Source of the DNA: Achromobacter sp. Bel
GTDB lineage: Bacteria > Pseudomonadota > Gammaproteobacteria > Burkholderiales > Burkholderiaceae_B
Direction of reading: 5' to 3'
DNA: 51,644 nt
Assembly (NCBI RefSeq): GCF_012928505.1
Contig: NZ_JABBJN010000042.1
Span: 1-51,644 of the forward strand
Under the pieces are notes generated by a model. It searched no databases, was not told where the DNA came from, and saw only the letters and a list, made by a program, of their open reading frames with translations. Below, piece after piece: positions 11,467 through 21,386 of the stretch (its first letter is position 1; every line of letters begins with the position of its first letter). A program made the position numbers and the translations under genes.

Positions 11467-12480
11467 ATGTCCCGTGTTGCCCTCGTTTCCCGCTTGCTCT
11501 GTTCGCGCCCGTTGACCAAGGGCTTTCGATACCTCTACCGCTATACGCACGCCGGGGCCTATCGGCACAACGAGACGCTGTGGCCTTTGGTGAAGGTTCG
11601 GCGCGATGGCAGCGAACGTCTGGTCGGATGCGATCTGGTGGGTGTGACGGGGCCCGCGACCCTGCCGATGGACGACGTGCCGCGCAACATCGAAGGCGAG
11701 GCGCACCTGGTCCTTTCCGGTCCGTCGATCGCGCAGATCGACTACACGCAATGCCGCCTGGGCGCGGTCATGGGCGTCAACGGTTCCATTGCGCTGCGCC
11801 GCCAGCATCCTTCGCTGCGCTTTCACTATTACGCGATGCTGGACGCCGGATTCGTCAAGCGGCGGCGCGATCTGGTGGCCGAGGTGCTGTCGCAAGACCT
11901 GCTGCTGTTCGTGACGCCCGAGGTGTACCGCTGGATCGCATTCCTGTTCGCCGCGGACGACATCCGCTGCCGTTTCGCCTTGTTCGAAGAAGTGCACCAA
12001 CGGGCCCTGAAGGCGCGTGCCAGCCCCGAAGCGCTTGAAGCGCAGTTGGCGCAAGACCCCGAACTGGTGTTGTTCGACGCCCGCAATCCGCAGCATGCGC
12101 ACGGGTTCAGCCTGAACCCCGCGCGCGGGCTGTTCGGCGGAGGCACGGTCGCCTACACCGGCCTGCAGCTGCTGTCCTGGATGGGTGCCCGCACGGTGTA
12201 CGTGCATGGGCTGGACCTGACCGCTAGCGCTGGGCCGCGCTTCTACGAAAGCGCTGGCGGGCAGCTTGCCACCGCGCTGGACCGCCAATTCGCCGGCCAC
12301 ATCGAACCCGCCTTCCGCGAGGCCAGCCGGCTGCTGAGCGCGCGCGGGGTAAAGGTCTACAACTTGTCGCCGGGCAGCCGCCTGGGCGACGACGTATTCG
12401 AAAAACGCCATTGGAGCTGTTTGCTCAATCAGGCGGAATCTCCGCCTTCCCCGCATCTGCTCTCGGGCCTGACATCATGA
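11467..12480 (+). CDS. putative surface-glycan biosynthesis protein, DUF115/sialyltransferase-42-like fold
   Basis: A 337-residue protein I cannot name with certainty. After a basic N-terminus, residues about 80-90 contain HLVLSGPSIAQIDY, resembling the GxGPSL nucleotide-sugar loop of Campylobacter CstI and DUF115 proteins. It is followed by MGVNGSIAL and a C-terminal GGTVAYTGLQLLSWMGARTVYVHGLDL-like block comparable to their second conserved region. These match by eye only. Its last codons overlap the ATG of a family-4 glycosyltransferase (ATGA, 12477-12480), so both probably act on one lipopolysaccharide-core or capsule-like structure at the cytoplasmic membrane. Confidence 0.6.
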   Translation: MSRVALVSRLLCSRPLTKGFRYLYRYTHAGAYRHNETLWPLVKVRRDGSERLVGCDLVGVTGPATLPMDDVPRNIEGEAHLVLSGPSIAQIDYTQCRLGAVMGVNGSIALRRQHPSLRFHYYAMLDAGFVKRRRDLVAEVLSQDLLLFVTPEVYRWIAFLFAADDIRCRFALFEEVHQRALKARASPEALEAQLAQDPELVLFDARNPQHAHGFSLNPARGLFGGGTVAYTGLQLLSWMGARTVYVHGLDLTASAGPRFYESAGGQLATALDRQFAGHIEPAFREASRLLSARGVKVYNLSPGSRLGDDVFEKRHWSCLLNQAESPPSPHLLSGLTS

Positions 12481-13622
12481 AGATTCTCTACACCAACTTT
12501 CACCAGGGCGACGGCGGCGGTCACACGACGTATGTCATGTCGCTGGCGCGCATGTTGCGCCAACGCGCGCACATCACCGTCGCCGCGCCCCGCAGCAGCC
12601 GCCTGCTGGCCGAAGCCGACGCCCTGCCCGGCGTGCAGTCGATCGACCTGGAATTCAAGGGCCGGCCGTTCCAGCAATTAAGCGCGCTGCGCCGCTTGCG
12701 TGCGCTGCTGCGCAAGGAACAGTTCGACGTGATCCATGTGAACGGGTCGGCCGACCACCGCCTGTGCATGCTGGCCACGATGGGCATGGGCGCCAAGCGT
12801 CCTTTCATCGTCCTGACCCAGCACACCGACCGCACCGCAAACAGCCTGGGCGTGCGCATGCGCGCCAAATGGGGCACCAACCGCGTCATCTGCGTCTGCG
12901 GCCACACGTTCCGCCGCATGAAGGATTCGGTGTTCCGCGACGAGGATCTGCGGGTCGTGCACAACGGTGTCGATACCGCGCAATTCCGGCCGGCCAGCGC
13001 GCACGACTCGGCGCAGGCACGCGCCGCCCTGTTGCCCGCCGCCATGCGGCGTCGGCTGGTGATCGGCAGCAACGCCGGCACCGCCAGCTACAAGAATTGG
13101 CTGGACATGGTGGCGGCGGTGTCGTTGTTGCCCGACTACCTGCGCGATCAGGTCGTGATCCTGATCGCCGGCAAGGAACCGGATGACGGCCAACGCCAGC
13201 GCGTGGCCGAACTGGGCATGACGGACCAGGTGGTGTTCACCGGTCTGCTGGAAGACGTGGGCCCCTTCCTGTCGGCACTGGACGTGGGCTTCGTGCTGTC
13301 GTCGCGGCTGGAGACGATCTCGTTCGCTTGCCGCGAAATGATGGCGTCCGGCAAGCCGGTCATCGTCAGCAAAGTGGGCGGCCTGACCGAAAACGTCACG
13401 GACGGCCGCAATGGCTGGGTGGTGCCCCCGGATTCCGTCAGCAGCGTCCTGAAGACCGTGGTCGAGATCCTGAAGAACCGCGACCTTGTGGCGCAGATGG
13501 GCATCGACGCGCGCAATACGGCGCAGCGGGAATTCTCGCTGGCGCAGTTCGTGGGGCGCACGGAAGAGGTCTACCTGGAACGCCCGGCAGGCGCGCGCGG
13601 CCAATTGCGGCTCACGTCCTGA
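12477..13622 (+). CDS. glycosyltransferase, GT4 family (GT-B fold)
   Basis: A 381-residue GT-B glycosyltransferase. The N-terminal domain has the Gly-rich acceptor loop KILYTNFHQGDGGGHTTYV. The C-terminal domain starts with VVHNGVDTAQFRP and contains the donor-binding block SSRLETISFACREMMASGKPVIVSKVGGLTENV, including the E-x7-E-like pattern of GT4 enzymes. The start overlaps the upstream gene by four bases. It probably adds a hexose or heptose-type sugar to a lipid-linked or lipopolysaccharide acceptor on the cytoplasmic face; donor and acceptor are not readable. Confidence 0.9.
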   Translation: MKILYTNFHQGDGGGHTTYVMSLARMLRQRAHITVAAPRSSRLLAEADALPGVQSIDLEFKGRPFQQLSALRRLRALLRKEQFDVIHVNGSADHRLCMLATMGMGAKRPFIVLTQHTDRTANSLGVRMRAKWGTNRVICVCGHTFRRMKDSVFRDEDLRVVHNGVDTAQFRPASAHDSAQARAALLPAAMRRRLVIGSNAGTASYKNWLDMVAAVSLLPDYLRDQVVILIAGKEPDDGQRQRVAELGMTDQVVFTGLLEDVGPFLSALDVGFVLSSRLETISFACREMMASGKPVIVSKVGGLTENVTDGRNGWVVPPDSVSSVLKTVVEILKNRDLVAQMGIDARNTAQREFSLAQFVGRTEEVYLERPAGARGQLRLTS

Positions 13623-13646
13623 TCGACGGGCTGGCCTTGGGCGCAC

Positions 13647-14129
13647 TCACGCGGCCAGATTGAACGCCAGGAACATCAGGCACGACCACAGCAGCAACGC
13701 GATGTGCGTCAGTTGCAGCGTGTCCTGGCGTATCCAGTAACCGAACCACAAGCCGCTCAGATGCATGGCCAGCAGGCAGGCGGACAGGGCGGCCAGCGCG
13801 CCGTTCAGCCAAGGGCGGGCCGCAGCCAGATCGCCCTGGATCAGCAGCGCGTAGCAACCGGCCCAGGCCAGGGCGGCGCCCGCCGTCTGGACCAGCAATA
13901 ATCCCCCCAATGCCGCGCGATGCAGCCCCGGTGACCGCTGCGCGCGGGTGAGCAAGGGGGTGGGGATGCGCGGTTCTTGTGTCAATGGCAGCATCGCCAT
14001 CGTGGCGCCGACCGCGGCGGCCGCGCCGCGGAAATCGCGCCGGTTGTTCAGCGCCGCAAGCGTCAGCCATAGCGCCAGCCCCAGGGCCTGGACGGACAGG
14101 AACAGCCAGATGGCAGTGGATGAACTCAA
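13647..14129 (-). CDS. DUF2165-like small integral membrane protein
   Basis: A 160-residue protein with four predicted membrane segments (about 7-26, 71-95, 106-128, 136-158). The pattern ALNNRRDFRGAAAAVGATM after helix 1 and WFGYWIRQDTLQLTH in the last third resemble the DUF2165 family of predicted small inner-membrane proteins; function is unknown. The start is TTG at 14129, with AGGAGG eight bases upstream. The first ATG would delete helix 1, so TTG is preferred. The ribosome-binding site lies inside one arm of a perfect 22-bp inverted repeat (14132-14181), which would hide it in folded mRNA. Confidence 0.7.
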   Translation of the reverse strand: MSSSTAIWLFLSVQALGLALWLTLAALNNRRDFRGAAAAVGATMAMLPLTQEPRIPTPLLTRAQRSPGLHRAALGGLLLVQTAGAALAWAGCYALLIQGDLAAARPWLNGALAALSACLLAMHLSGLWFGYWIRQDTLQLTHIALLLWSCLMFLAFNLAA

Positions 14130-14131
14130 AA

Positions 14132-14181
14132 GACGGCCCTCCTATTATGCAAGTATTTCCTTGCATAATAGGAGGGCCGTC
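14132..14181 (-). repeat. perfect 22-bp inverted repeat with 6-base loop over the DUF2165 ribosome-binding site
   Basis: Left arm 14132-14153 and right arm 14160-14181 are exact reverse complements; the loop is 14154-14159. On the minus strand the distal arm contains AGGAGG and is followed by TTTTG, so the hairpin could be a terminator, a translation-blocking fold, or both. The AT-rich core (TATTATGCAAG) differs from the surrounding GC-rich sequence. Confidence 0.85.
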
Positions 14182-14194
14182 CTGTTCGCGCAAT

Positions 14195-14220
14195 AAAGAC
14201 CCTGCGGTCAGGTCAGGGTC
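14195..14220 (-). terminator. terminator of the 5'-nucleotidase gene
   Basis: On the minus strand, GACCCTG/CAGGGTC arms (14214-14220 and 14198-14204) with a 9-base loop are followed by TTTATTG, a few bases after the nucleotidase stop. The T tract is short. The perfect hairpin at 14132-14181 just beyond may add to termination. Confidence 0.55.
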
Positions 14221-14227
14221 GCCGCGC

Positions 14228-16162
14228 TCATTCGCTGTAGGTCTTGGTGCTGTACAGGCTGACGGGCAACAGGTTCAGCACCGGCAGGCCGGATACCGGG
14301 TCCTTGGCTTGCTTGTCGATATAGCTTTGCAGCACGTCGGCATCCAGCACGCCGATGTCCTGCCGGCGCGCCGCCGGGACGTTGGCCAGCGTCTTGTAGC
14401 CGTCGCCGCCGGTGGCGTTGAAGCTCAGCACGAACAGCTTGTAGGTGTGGGCCGCGTCCAGCGGCAGCCAGTTGCCGCTGGCGGCATCCCGCACTTCGAT
14501 GTTCGCCACGCGGTTGCCCTGGGCTTGCGCGGCGTTGACGTCCCAGCGCAGGCCACCGGCATACGGGTATGGGCCTGTCGAACCGCCCGGGCCGTAGACG
14601 GCCTGCATGCCGTCTTCCAGCATGCTCTTGACCTCGGCGCCCGTGACTTCCAGGCGCCAGAGCATGTTGCCGAATGGCACCACTTCGATCACGTTGGCGG
14701 CCGTCACGTTGCCCAGCAAGGGCACGCGCACGCCACCGCCGCTTTGCAGCGAGATGTCCGCGCCGCCGTAGTTGGCGTTGGCGACCTCCAGATAGGCTTG
14801 CGCCACCAGCTGCTGGATGTCGCCGCCGCGCAGGCTGACGCTGCCCAGCGTGTTGCACGCCGCGCTGGAGCGGCTGTAGTCGCGCGAGCCGGGGCCGCCC
14901 GGCACGCGGCGCGAGCACAGTTCCTGCGGCACCGAAGCAACCTGGCTGGCGCTGAAGGCGTCGACCCGCGCCTTGAACGGCTGCAGCACGCGGGTGGCTT
15001 GCGCGTCTGGTTGCTGGATGCGCAGGAAGCCACTGGCGGCCACGTCGGCCAGGATGGCGGCCTTGTCCGCGGGGGCAGGCGCGGCCCCGGCCACCGTGAA
15101 CGCGTCGCCCATCAGAACGTGCGGCGTGCCGGCGCAGGCCGTGACGTCGCCGCTGGCGTCGAAGCTGACCTTCAGTTCGCCGACCACTTGCGAATATTCC
15201 CAGGCCTGCGCGAGGCACACGCGCTTGCCGTCCTTGTTCTGCAGCACGGTCGGGTAGGCTCCCGCGGGCGAACCCACGCCATAGGCCGTCATCGTGTCCG
15301 GGCCCAGCAGGGTGTGGGAATCGCCGCCGACCACCACGTCCACGCCGCTCAGGTTGGGGATGATCTGCTTGTCGTAGTCGTAGCCGATGTGGCTCATCAC
15401 CACGATCTTGTTTATGCCTTTGGCGCGCAGTTCATCGATCTGCGCCTGCGCTGCCGCCGTTTCGTCCGAGAACAGCGTGCCGGCGTCCGGGCTGGACGAC
15501 TGCTGCGTCTTGTTGGCGATCGTCAAGCCCACGATGCCGATGGGCTGGCCGTCGCGCTGCAGCACGATGGAAGGCTTGACCAGGCCGGGCGCGCGCGACG
15601 GGTTCAACGCCGACGCGGCGGCGAATGTGACGTTGGCGCTTAAGAGTGGCGTCTGGCATGCACCGGCATGCAGCAGGTCGATGAAGCGCTTCAAGCCGCT
15701 GTCGCCCTTGTCGAACTCATGGTTGCCGAGCGTCATCGCATCAAAGCACACCGTGTTCATCATGGCCGCATCCGCCTCGCCGGCTTCACCCGCGCGGTTG
15801 AAGTACAGCGTGCCGGTATTGGCGTCGCCCGCGTGCAGTTTCAGCACGTTGGCCGACTGCGCGGAGAGCGCGTTGAAGGCGCCGGTCACGCGGGGAAAAC
15901 CACCGACTTCCACGTTCACGGCCACGGCCGCGCCGGTGGCGTTCTTGAGCTTCAGGTCTTTCTTCTTGCTGTCCAGATTGGAGTGGTGATCGTTGATGTG
16001 CAGGATCGTCAGCTCCATCGGCCGGCCAGGGGCCGGCTGCTCCGGCGCGGGCGGTTCCGGCGTCGGGTTGGACGTATCGTCGTCGTCATCGCTGCCGCCG
16101 CAACCGGCCAGCAACAGGGCGCTCAGCATCGCGGCGCCCGCATTCCTCTTCCACGTAATCAT
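14228..16162 (-). CDS. lipoprotein 5'-nucleotidase / 2',3'-cyclic phosphodiesterase (UshA family)
   Basis: A 644-residue exported nucleotidase. The N-terminus is a lipoprotein signal peptide with lipobox LLAGC (Cys21), followed by an Asp- and Pro-rich linker to about residue 48. The metallophosphatase domain shows HINDHHSN (from 55), GNHEFDKG, VVMSHIGYDYD and VVVGGDSHT, which supply the two-metal ligands. The C-terminal domain (from about 360) contains QSGGGVR and a FNATGGDGYKTL block that bind the nucleoside in UshA. It should hydrolyse nucleotides outside the cytoplasm for phosphate and nucleoside salvage. It is a single-gene unit with its own terminator. Confidence 0.93.
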   Translation of the reverse strand: MITWKRNAGAAMLSALLLAGCGGSDDDDDTSNPTPEPPAPEQPAPGRPMELTILHINDHHSNLDSKKKDLKLKNATGAAVAVNVEVGGFPRVTGAFNALSAQSANVLKLHAGDANTGTLYFNRAGEAGEADAAMMNTVCFDAMTLGNHEFDKGDSGLKRFIDLLHAGACQTPLLSANVTFAAASALNPSRAPGLVKPSIVLQRDGQPIGIVGLTIANKTQQSSSPDAGTLFSDETAAAQAQIDELRAKGINKIVVMSHIGYDYDKQIIPNLSGVDVVVGGDSHTLLGPDTMTAYGVGSPAGAYPTVLQNKDGKRVCLAQAWEYSQVVGELKVSFDASGDVTACAGTPHVLMGDAFTVAGAAPAPADKAAILADVAASGFLRIQQPDAQATRVLQPFKARVDAFSASQVASVPQELCSRRVPGGPGSRDYSRSSAACNTLGSVSLRGGDIQQLVAQAYLEVANANYGGADISLQSGGGVRVPLLGNVTAANVIEVVPFGNMLWRLEVTGAEVKSMLEDGMQAVYGPGGSTGPYPYAGGLRWDVNAAQAQGNRVANIEVRDAASGNWLPLDAAHTYKLFVLSFNATGGDGYKTLANVPAARRQDIGVLDADVLQSYIDKQAKDPVSGLPVLNLLPVSLYSTKTYSE

Positions 16163-16271
16163 TCGTGTGATCCCTCGTTATGCGAAGGCGAATGGTTGCG
16201 GCGTAAGATGACGTCAGGATGAATGACAGGACTGTCATGCGCACCGACGGCGTTGTCTTGTTCCTGTCATG

Positions 16272-16306
16272 AAAAAAGCAGGCCCGGCGCAATGCACCGG
16301 GCCTGC
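16272..16306 (-). terminator. strong terminator of frmRA
   Basis: On the minus strand, a perfect 10-bp stem (16297-16306 with 16278-16287; GCAGGCCCGG/CCGGGCCTGC) with a 9-base loop is followed by six T residues. It lies 25 bases past the frmA stop. Confidence 0.9.
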
Positions 16307-16330
16307 CGAGTACCGCCCGAACAGGCGGGC

Positions 16331-17759
<1,429 letters not shown>

Positions 17760-17777
17760 GGCAGGCTCCGAAAAACG

Positions 17778-17794
17778 ATACAGGGGGGGAGTAT
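17778..17794 (-). promoter_or_regulatory. FrmR-type G-tract operator ATAC-A-G7-A-GTAT
   Basis: ATACAGGGGGGGAGTAT has inverted ATAC/GTAT ends around a seven-G run, the known architecture of RcnR/FrmR operators. It lies 18 bases before the frmR start codon and overlaps the likely -10 (TATACT on the minus strand), so bound FrmR would block transcription of frmRA. Confidence 0.85.
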
Positions 17795-17895
17795 AGGCAA
17801 TCCGACGGCGCCCGTCCACTGCCGAGTGTCCGGCCGGGGCTGGCGCGGGGTCTGGCCGGCCTTTCGCCGCGCCGTCGGTGCGCCAGACACCTGTA

Positions 17896-17909
17896 CCTGT
17901 CTATACTTG
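17896..17909 (+). promoter_or_regulatory. degenerate HutC-like site before hutC
   Basis: CCTGTCTATACTTG matches 10 of 14 bases of the perfect site CTTGTATATACAAG found before hutU. It contains a possible -10 hexamer TATACT (17902-17907). Autoregulation of hutCD is plausible but unproven. Confidence 0.4.
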
Positions 17910-17955
17910 ATCCTGATCGATTTCCGCAGTCTTGCGGCGCACAACAGGAATTCCC

Positions 17956-18699
17956 GTGGCCTCCACCCCTCCCCGATTGCCCGTTCAGGCCAATGCCCTT
18001 CCCGCCCCGCTTTATGCGCAGGTCAAGCAGATGATCGCGCAGCAGATCCGCAGCGGCGCCTGGCCGGCGCACTACCGCGTCCCGTCGGAAAGCGAACTGG
18101 TCGATGAACTGGGATTCAGCCGCATGACGATCAACCGCGCGCTGCGCGAACTGACCTCCGAAGGGCTGCTGGTGCGCATGCAGGGGGTGGGGACGTTCGT
18201 GGCGCAGCCCAAGGCGCGGTCGGCGCTGTTTGCCGTCAACAACATTGCCGACGAAATCGCGGCGCGCAGCCACCGCCATCACAGCCGCGTGGTGCGTCTG
18301 GCCGAAGAGGCGGCGGGCGCCGAACAGGCGTTGGCGCTGGAGATCCGCGCGGGGCAGCCTGTCTATCACTCGATCATCGTGCACTACGAAGACGACATCC
18401 CGATCCAGCTGGAAGACCGCTATGTGAATGTGCGTCTGGCGCCCGACTATCTGAAGCAGGACTTCACGCAAAGCACGCCGTATGAATACCTGACCCGCGT
18501 CGCGCCGCTGAGCGAAGGCGAGCACGTGGTCGAGGCCATTCTGGCCAAGCCCCGAGAATGCCAGCTGCTGCAGATCGAACGCGAGGAGCCCTGCCTGTTG
18601 ATCAGCCGCCGCACGTGGTCCGGCGACCGCGCAGTCACGCTCGCCCGTCTGATCCACCCCGGGTCGCGGCACCGTCTGGAAGGCAAGTTCACGTCATGA
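17956..18699 (+). CDS. hutC: histidine utilization repressor HutC (GntR family)
   Basis: A 247-residue GntR/HutC regulator. The winged helix covers about residues 18-85, with PLYAQVKQMIAQQI, VPSESELVDELGFSRMTINRAL and GVGTFVAQP. The UTRA effector domain follows, ending in QLLQIEREEPCLLISRRTWSG. Urocanate is the known inducer for this family. GTG at 17956 is chosen because AGGA sits about eight bases upstream and the protein start fits. It overlaps hutD by four bases (ATGA). A near-perfect HutC operator lies before hutU. Confidence 0.95.
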   Translation: MASTPPRLPVQANALPAPLYAQVKQMIAQQIRSGAWPAHYRVPSESELVDELGFSRMTINRALRELTSEGLLVRMQGVGTFVAQPKARSALFAVNNIADEIAARSHRHHSRVVRLAEEAAGAEQALALEIRAGQPVYHSIIVHYEDDIPIQLEDRYVNVRLAPDYLKQDFTQSTPYEYLTRVAPLSEGEHVVEAILAKPRECQLLQIEREEPCLLISRRTWSGDRAVTLARLIHPGSRHRLEGKFTS

Positions 18700-19298
18700 A
18701 GCAAGCTGACGTCCGCCTCTACCGCGCCGCCGACTACCCGCGCATGCCGTGGCGCAACGGCGCGGGCATCACGCAGGAAGTGGCCTGCAATCCCGGCGGC
18801 AGCACCGCCGCGTTCGACTGGCGCCTGTCCATCGCCGATGTGGCCCAGGACGGCGGCTTTTCGGCGTTTACCGGGTATCAGCGCATCATCACCGTACTGG
18901 AAGGCCGGGGCATCCAGCTGACCGTGGACGGGCGCGAACAAGCGCCGCTGGCGCCGCGCCAGGCCTATGCGTTTTCGGGCGACGCGCAGGTGCAGTGCCG
19001 CCTGCTGGATGGCGCGATCCGCGACTTCAACCTGATTTACGCGCCGGCGCGCATGCATGCCCGGCTGCAATGGGTGACGGGCGCGGGATCGTGGACTTTC
19101 CATAGCGCCGCGCCCAGCGTGCTGGTACTGAACGCGGGCGATGCGATGTCGGTAGGCGTCGATGCTGCGGTGCACACGCTGCCGTCGCGCTATGACTGCC
19201 TGCACGTCGAGGGGCAGGAAGGCTTGGCCGCGTATCGTCTGGAAGGCGCGGCCCCCTTGGACGCCTGCGTGATCGAGCTGCTGCCGCGCGCGGGCTGA
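18696..19298 (+). CDS. hutD: HutD family protein
   Basis: A 200-residue cupin-like protein of the HutD family. Markers are RMPWRNGAGITQEVA near residue 16-30, FDWRLSIADVAQDGGFSAFTGYQRIITVLEGRG, and a later RDFNLIYAP block. HutD has been proposed to limit hut activity by binding an intermediate, but its mechanism is not settled. Its ATG overlaps the hutC stop, so the pair forms one hutCD unit, separated from hutU by a terminator array. Confidence 0.93.
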   Translation: MKQADVRLYRAADYPRMPWRNGAGITQEVACNPGGSTAAFDWRLSIADVAQDGGFSAFTGYQRIITVLEGRGIQLTVDGREQAPLAPRQAYAFSGDAQVQCRLLDGAIRDFNLIYAPARMHARLQWVTGAGSWTFHSAAPSVLVLNAGDAMSVGVDAAVHTLPSRYDCLHVEGQEGLAAYRLEGAAPLDACVIELLPRAG

Positions 19299-19317
19299 TC
19301 GCCGCCGGGTCCCCTAA

Positions 19318-19419
19318 GCCGCCTCCGGGCGGCTTTTTTTTTCTGTCGCCTCCGGGCAGCTTTTTCTCTGCCGCCTCCGGGCAGCTTTTTTTCTGCCGCC
19401 TCCGGGCAGCATTTTTTCC
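19318..19419 (+). terminator. tandem array of four terminator-like hairpins after hutD
   Basis: Four units start at 19318, 19345, 19370 and 19395 (27-, 25- and 25-base steps), each a GCCGCC-TCCG-GGCxGC hairpin followed by a T-rich tract. The first is a perfect 6-bp stem with nine T residues and is the best terminator for hutCD. Units 2-4 have GGCAGC, giving a mismatch in the stem, and a fifth partial unit starts at 19420. The array looks like local tandem duplication. Confidence 0.8.
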
Positions 19420-19500
19420 GCCGCCCACATGGCGCGTTGCCCTGGCCGCAGACGCGCTGCCGATAGGGGAAATCCCTGACGAATATTTCAGTCTACCTGT

Positions 19501-19531
19501 CTTGTATATACAAGCATAGGCATCCTATGAT
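19501..19531 (+). promoter_or_regulatory. hutU promoter with perfect HutC operator
   Basis: CTTGTATATACAAG (19501-19514) is a perfect 14-base palindrome of the HutC operator type. It overlaps a possible -35 TTGTAT (19502-19507), which is 18 bases from a -10 TATGAT (19526-19531). HutC binding would block RNA polymerase, so the hutU operon should be derepressed by urocanate. Confidence 0.85.
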
Positions 19532-19588
19532 GCAGACAGCCGACCCGCCTGCGAAAGGCGCGCAACTGAACCGATCAAGGAGAACCTC

Positions 19589-21268
19589 TTGGACCACTCG
19601 AACCGATACCGCGACGTTGTCATCCGCGCCCCGCGCGGCAATAAGCTGACCGCCAAGAGCTGGCTGACCGAAGCCCCGCTTCGCATGCTGATGAACAACC
19701 TCGACCCGGACGTGGCCGAGAACCCCAAGGAACTGGTGGTCTACGGCGGCATCGGCCGCGCGGCCCGCAATTGGGACTGCTACGACAAGATCGTCGAGTC
19801 GCTCACGAACCTGAACGATGACGAGACGCTGCTGGTGCAATCGGGCAAGCCGGTGGGCGTGTTCAAAACCCACGCCAATGCGCCGCGCGTGCTGATCGCC
19901 AACTCGAACCTGGTGCCGCACTGGGCCACCTGGGAACACTTCAACGAGCTGGACGCCAAGGGCCTGGCCATGTATGGCCAGATGACCGCCGGCAGCTGGA
20001 TCTACATCGGTAGCCAGGGCATTGTGCAAGGCACCTATGAAACCTTCGTCGAGGCAGGCCGCCAGCACTACGGCGGCAACCTTGCGGGCCGGTGGGTGCT
20101 GACCGCGGGCCTGGGCGGCATGGGCGGCGCGCAGCCGCTGGCCGCCACGTTGGCGGGTGCTTCGTCGCTGAACATCGAATGCCAGCAGGCCAGCATCGAC
20201 TTCCGCCTGCGCACGCGCTATGTGGACGAGCAGGCCGATAACCTGGACGACGCGCTGGCTCGCATCGCCAAGTACACGAAGGAAGGCCGCGCCGTTTCCA
20301 TCGCGCTGTGCGGCAACGCCGCCGAAATCCTGCCCGAACTGGTGCGCCGCGGCGTGCGCCCGGACATGGTCACCGACCAGACCAGCGCGCATGATCCGCT
20401 GAACGGTTACCTGCCCTTGGGGTGGACGTGGCAGGACTACCGCGAACGCGCCAAGCGTGAGCCGGCCGCCGTCATCAAGGCCGCCAAGCAATCGATGGCG
20501 GTGCATGTGAAAGCCATGCTGGCTTTCCAGCGCCAGGGCGTTCCCACCTTCGACTATGGCAACAATATCCGCCAGATGGCCAAGGAAGAAGGCGTGGCGG
20601 ACGCGTTCGACTTCCCGGGTTTCGTGCCCGCCTACATCCGGCCGTTGTTCTGCCGCGGCGTGGGCCCGTTCCGCTGGGCCGCGCTGTCGGGGGACCCCCA
20701 AGACATCTACAAGACCGACGCCAAGGTCAAGGAACTGATCCCCGACGACGCGCACCTGCACCACTGGCTGAGCATGGCGCGTGAACGCATCAGCTTCCAG
20801 GGCCTGCCGGCGCGCATCTGCTGGGTGGGGCTGGGCCAACGCGCCAAGCTGGGCCTGGCGTTCAATGAAATGGTCCGTTCCGGCGAACTGTCCGCGCCCA
20901 TCGTCATCGGCCGCGATCACCTGGATTCCGGCTCCGTCGCCAGTCCCAACCGCGAAACCGAATCCATGCGCGACGGCTCGGACGCGGTGTCCGACTGGCC
21001 GTTGCTGAACGCGCTCTTGAACACCGCCAGCGGCGCGACGTGGGTGTCGCTGCATCATGGCGGCGGCGTGGGCATGGGCTTCTCGCAGCATTCCGGCATG
21101 GTCATCGTGTGCGACGGCACGGACGAAGCCGCCGAGCGCATCGCTCGCGTGCTGGCCAACGACCCCGGCACAGGCGTCATGCGCCATGCGGATGCGGGCT
21201 ATGACATTGCGATCGAATGCGCCAGGGAGCAGGGCCTGAACCTGCCCATGGTGACCGGTAAGCGCTAG
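19589..21268 (+). CDS. hutU: urocanate hydratase
   Basis: A 559-residue NAD-dependent urocanate hydratase, full length, converting urocanate to imidazolonepropionate in the cytosol. Recognisable family blocks include [17 protein letters not shown] near residue 52, [23 protein letters not shown] around 132-155 and the C-terminal [19 protein letters not shown]. The start is TTG at 19589 preceded by AAGGAGA; no ATG fits upstream. It is the first gene of the HutC-controlled operon. Confidence 0.97.
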   Translation: MDHSNRYRDVVIRAPRGNKLTAKSWLTEAPLRMLMNNLDPDVAENPKELVVYGGIGRAARNWDCYDKIVESLTNLNDDETLLVQSGKPVGVFKTHANAPRVLIANSNLVPHWATWEHFNELDAKGLAMYGQMTAGSWIYIGSQGIVQGTYETFVEAGRQHYGGNLAGRWVLTAGLGGMGGAQPLAATLAGASSLNIECQQASIDFRLRTRYVDEQADNLDDALARIAKYTKEGRAVSIALCGNAAEILPELVRRGVRPDMVTDQTSAHDPLNGYLPLGWTWQDYRERAKREPAAVIKAAKQSMAVHVKAMLAFQRQGVPTFDYGNNIRQMAKEEGVADAFDFPGFVPAYIRPLFCRGVGPFRWAALSGDPQDIYKTDAKVKELIPDDAHLHHWLSMARERISFQGLPARICWVGLGQRAKLGLAFNEMVRSGELSAPIVIGRDHLDSGSVASPNRETESMRDGSDAVSDWPLLNALLNTASGATWVSLHHGGGVGMGFSQHSGMVIVCDGTDEAAERIARVLANDPGTGVMRHADAGYDIAIECAREQGLNLPMVTGKR

Positions 21269-21276
21269 TCGGCTGC

Positions 21277-21315
21277 CGGCCTGCCGCCGAAGCCATTCTG
21301 GCTGTCGGCAGGCTG
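21277..21315 (+). other. intercistronic hairpin between hutU and the NCS1 permease
   Basis: Arms 21277-21286 and 21306-21315 form a 10-bp stem with one wobble. The loop contains a nested AGCCA/TGGCT hairpin. There is no T tract, so it is more likely an mRNA-stability or processing element than a terminator. Confidence 0.5.
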
Positions 21316-21386
21316 CTAAATCAACACTCTCGCGCGGGGATCGTGTCGGCATGACGCCGCTCCCCCGCCACATTCGAGGCAATGCG

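Noticed and set aside
13979..15643. Long plus-strand open frame opposite the 5'-nucleotidase gene
   Set aside because: It runs antisense to a well-supported lipoprotein nucleotidase with all metal motifs. Its product is low-complexity and family-less, as expected for the shadow of a GC-rich gene.
19318..19425. CRISPR array
   Set aside because: Units are 25-27 bases with no distinct spacers; each is a hairpin with a T tract, and no cas gene is near.
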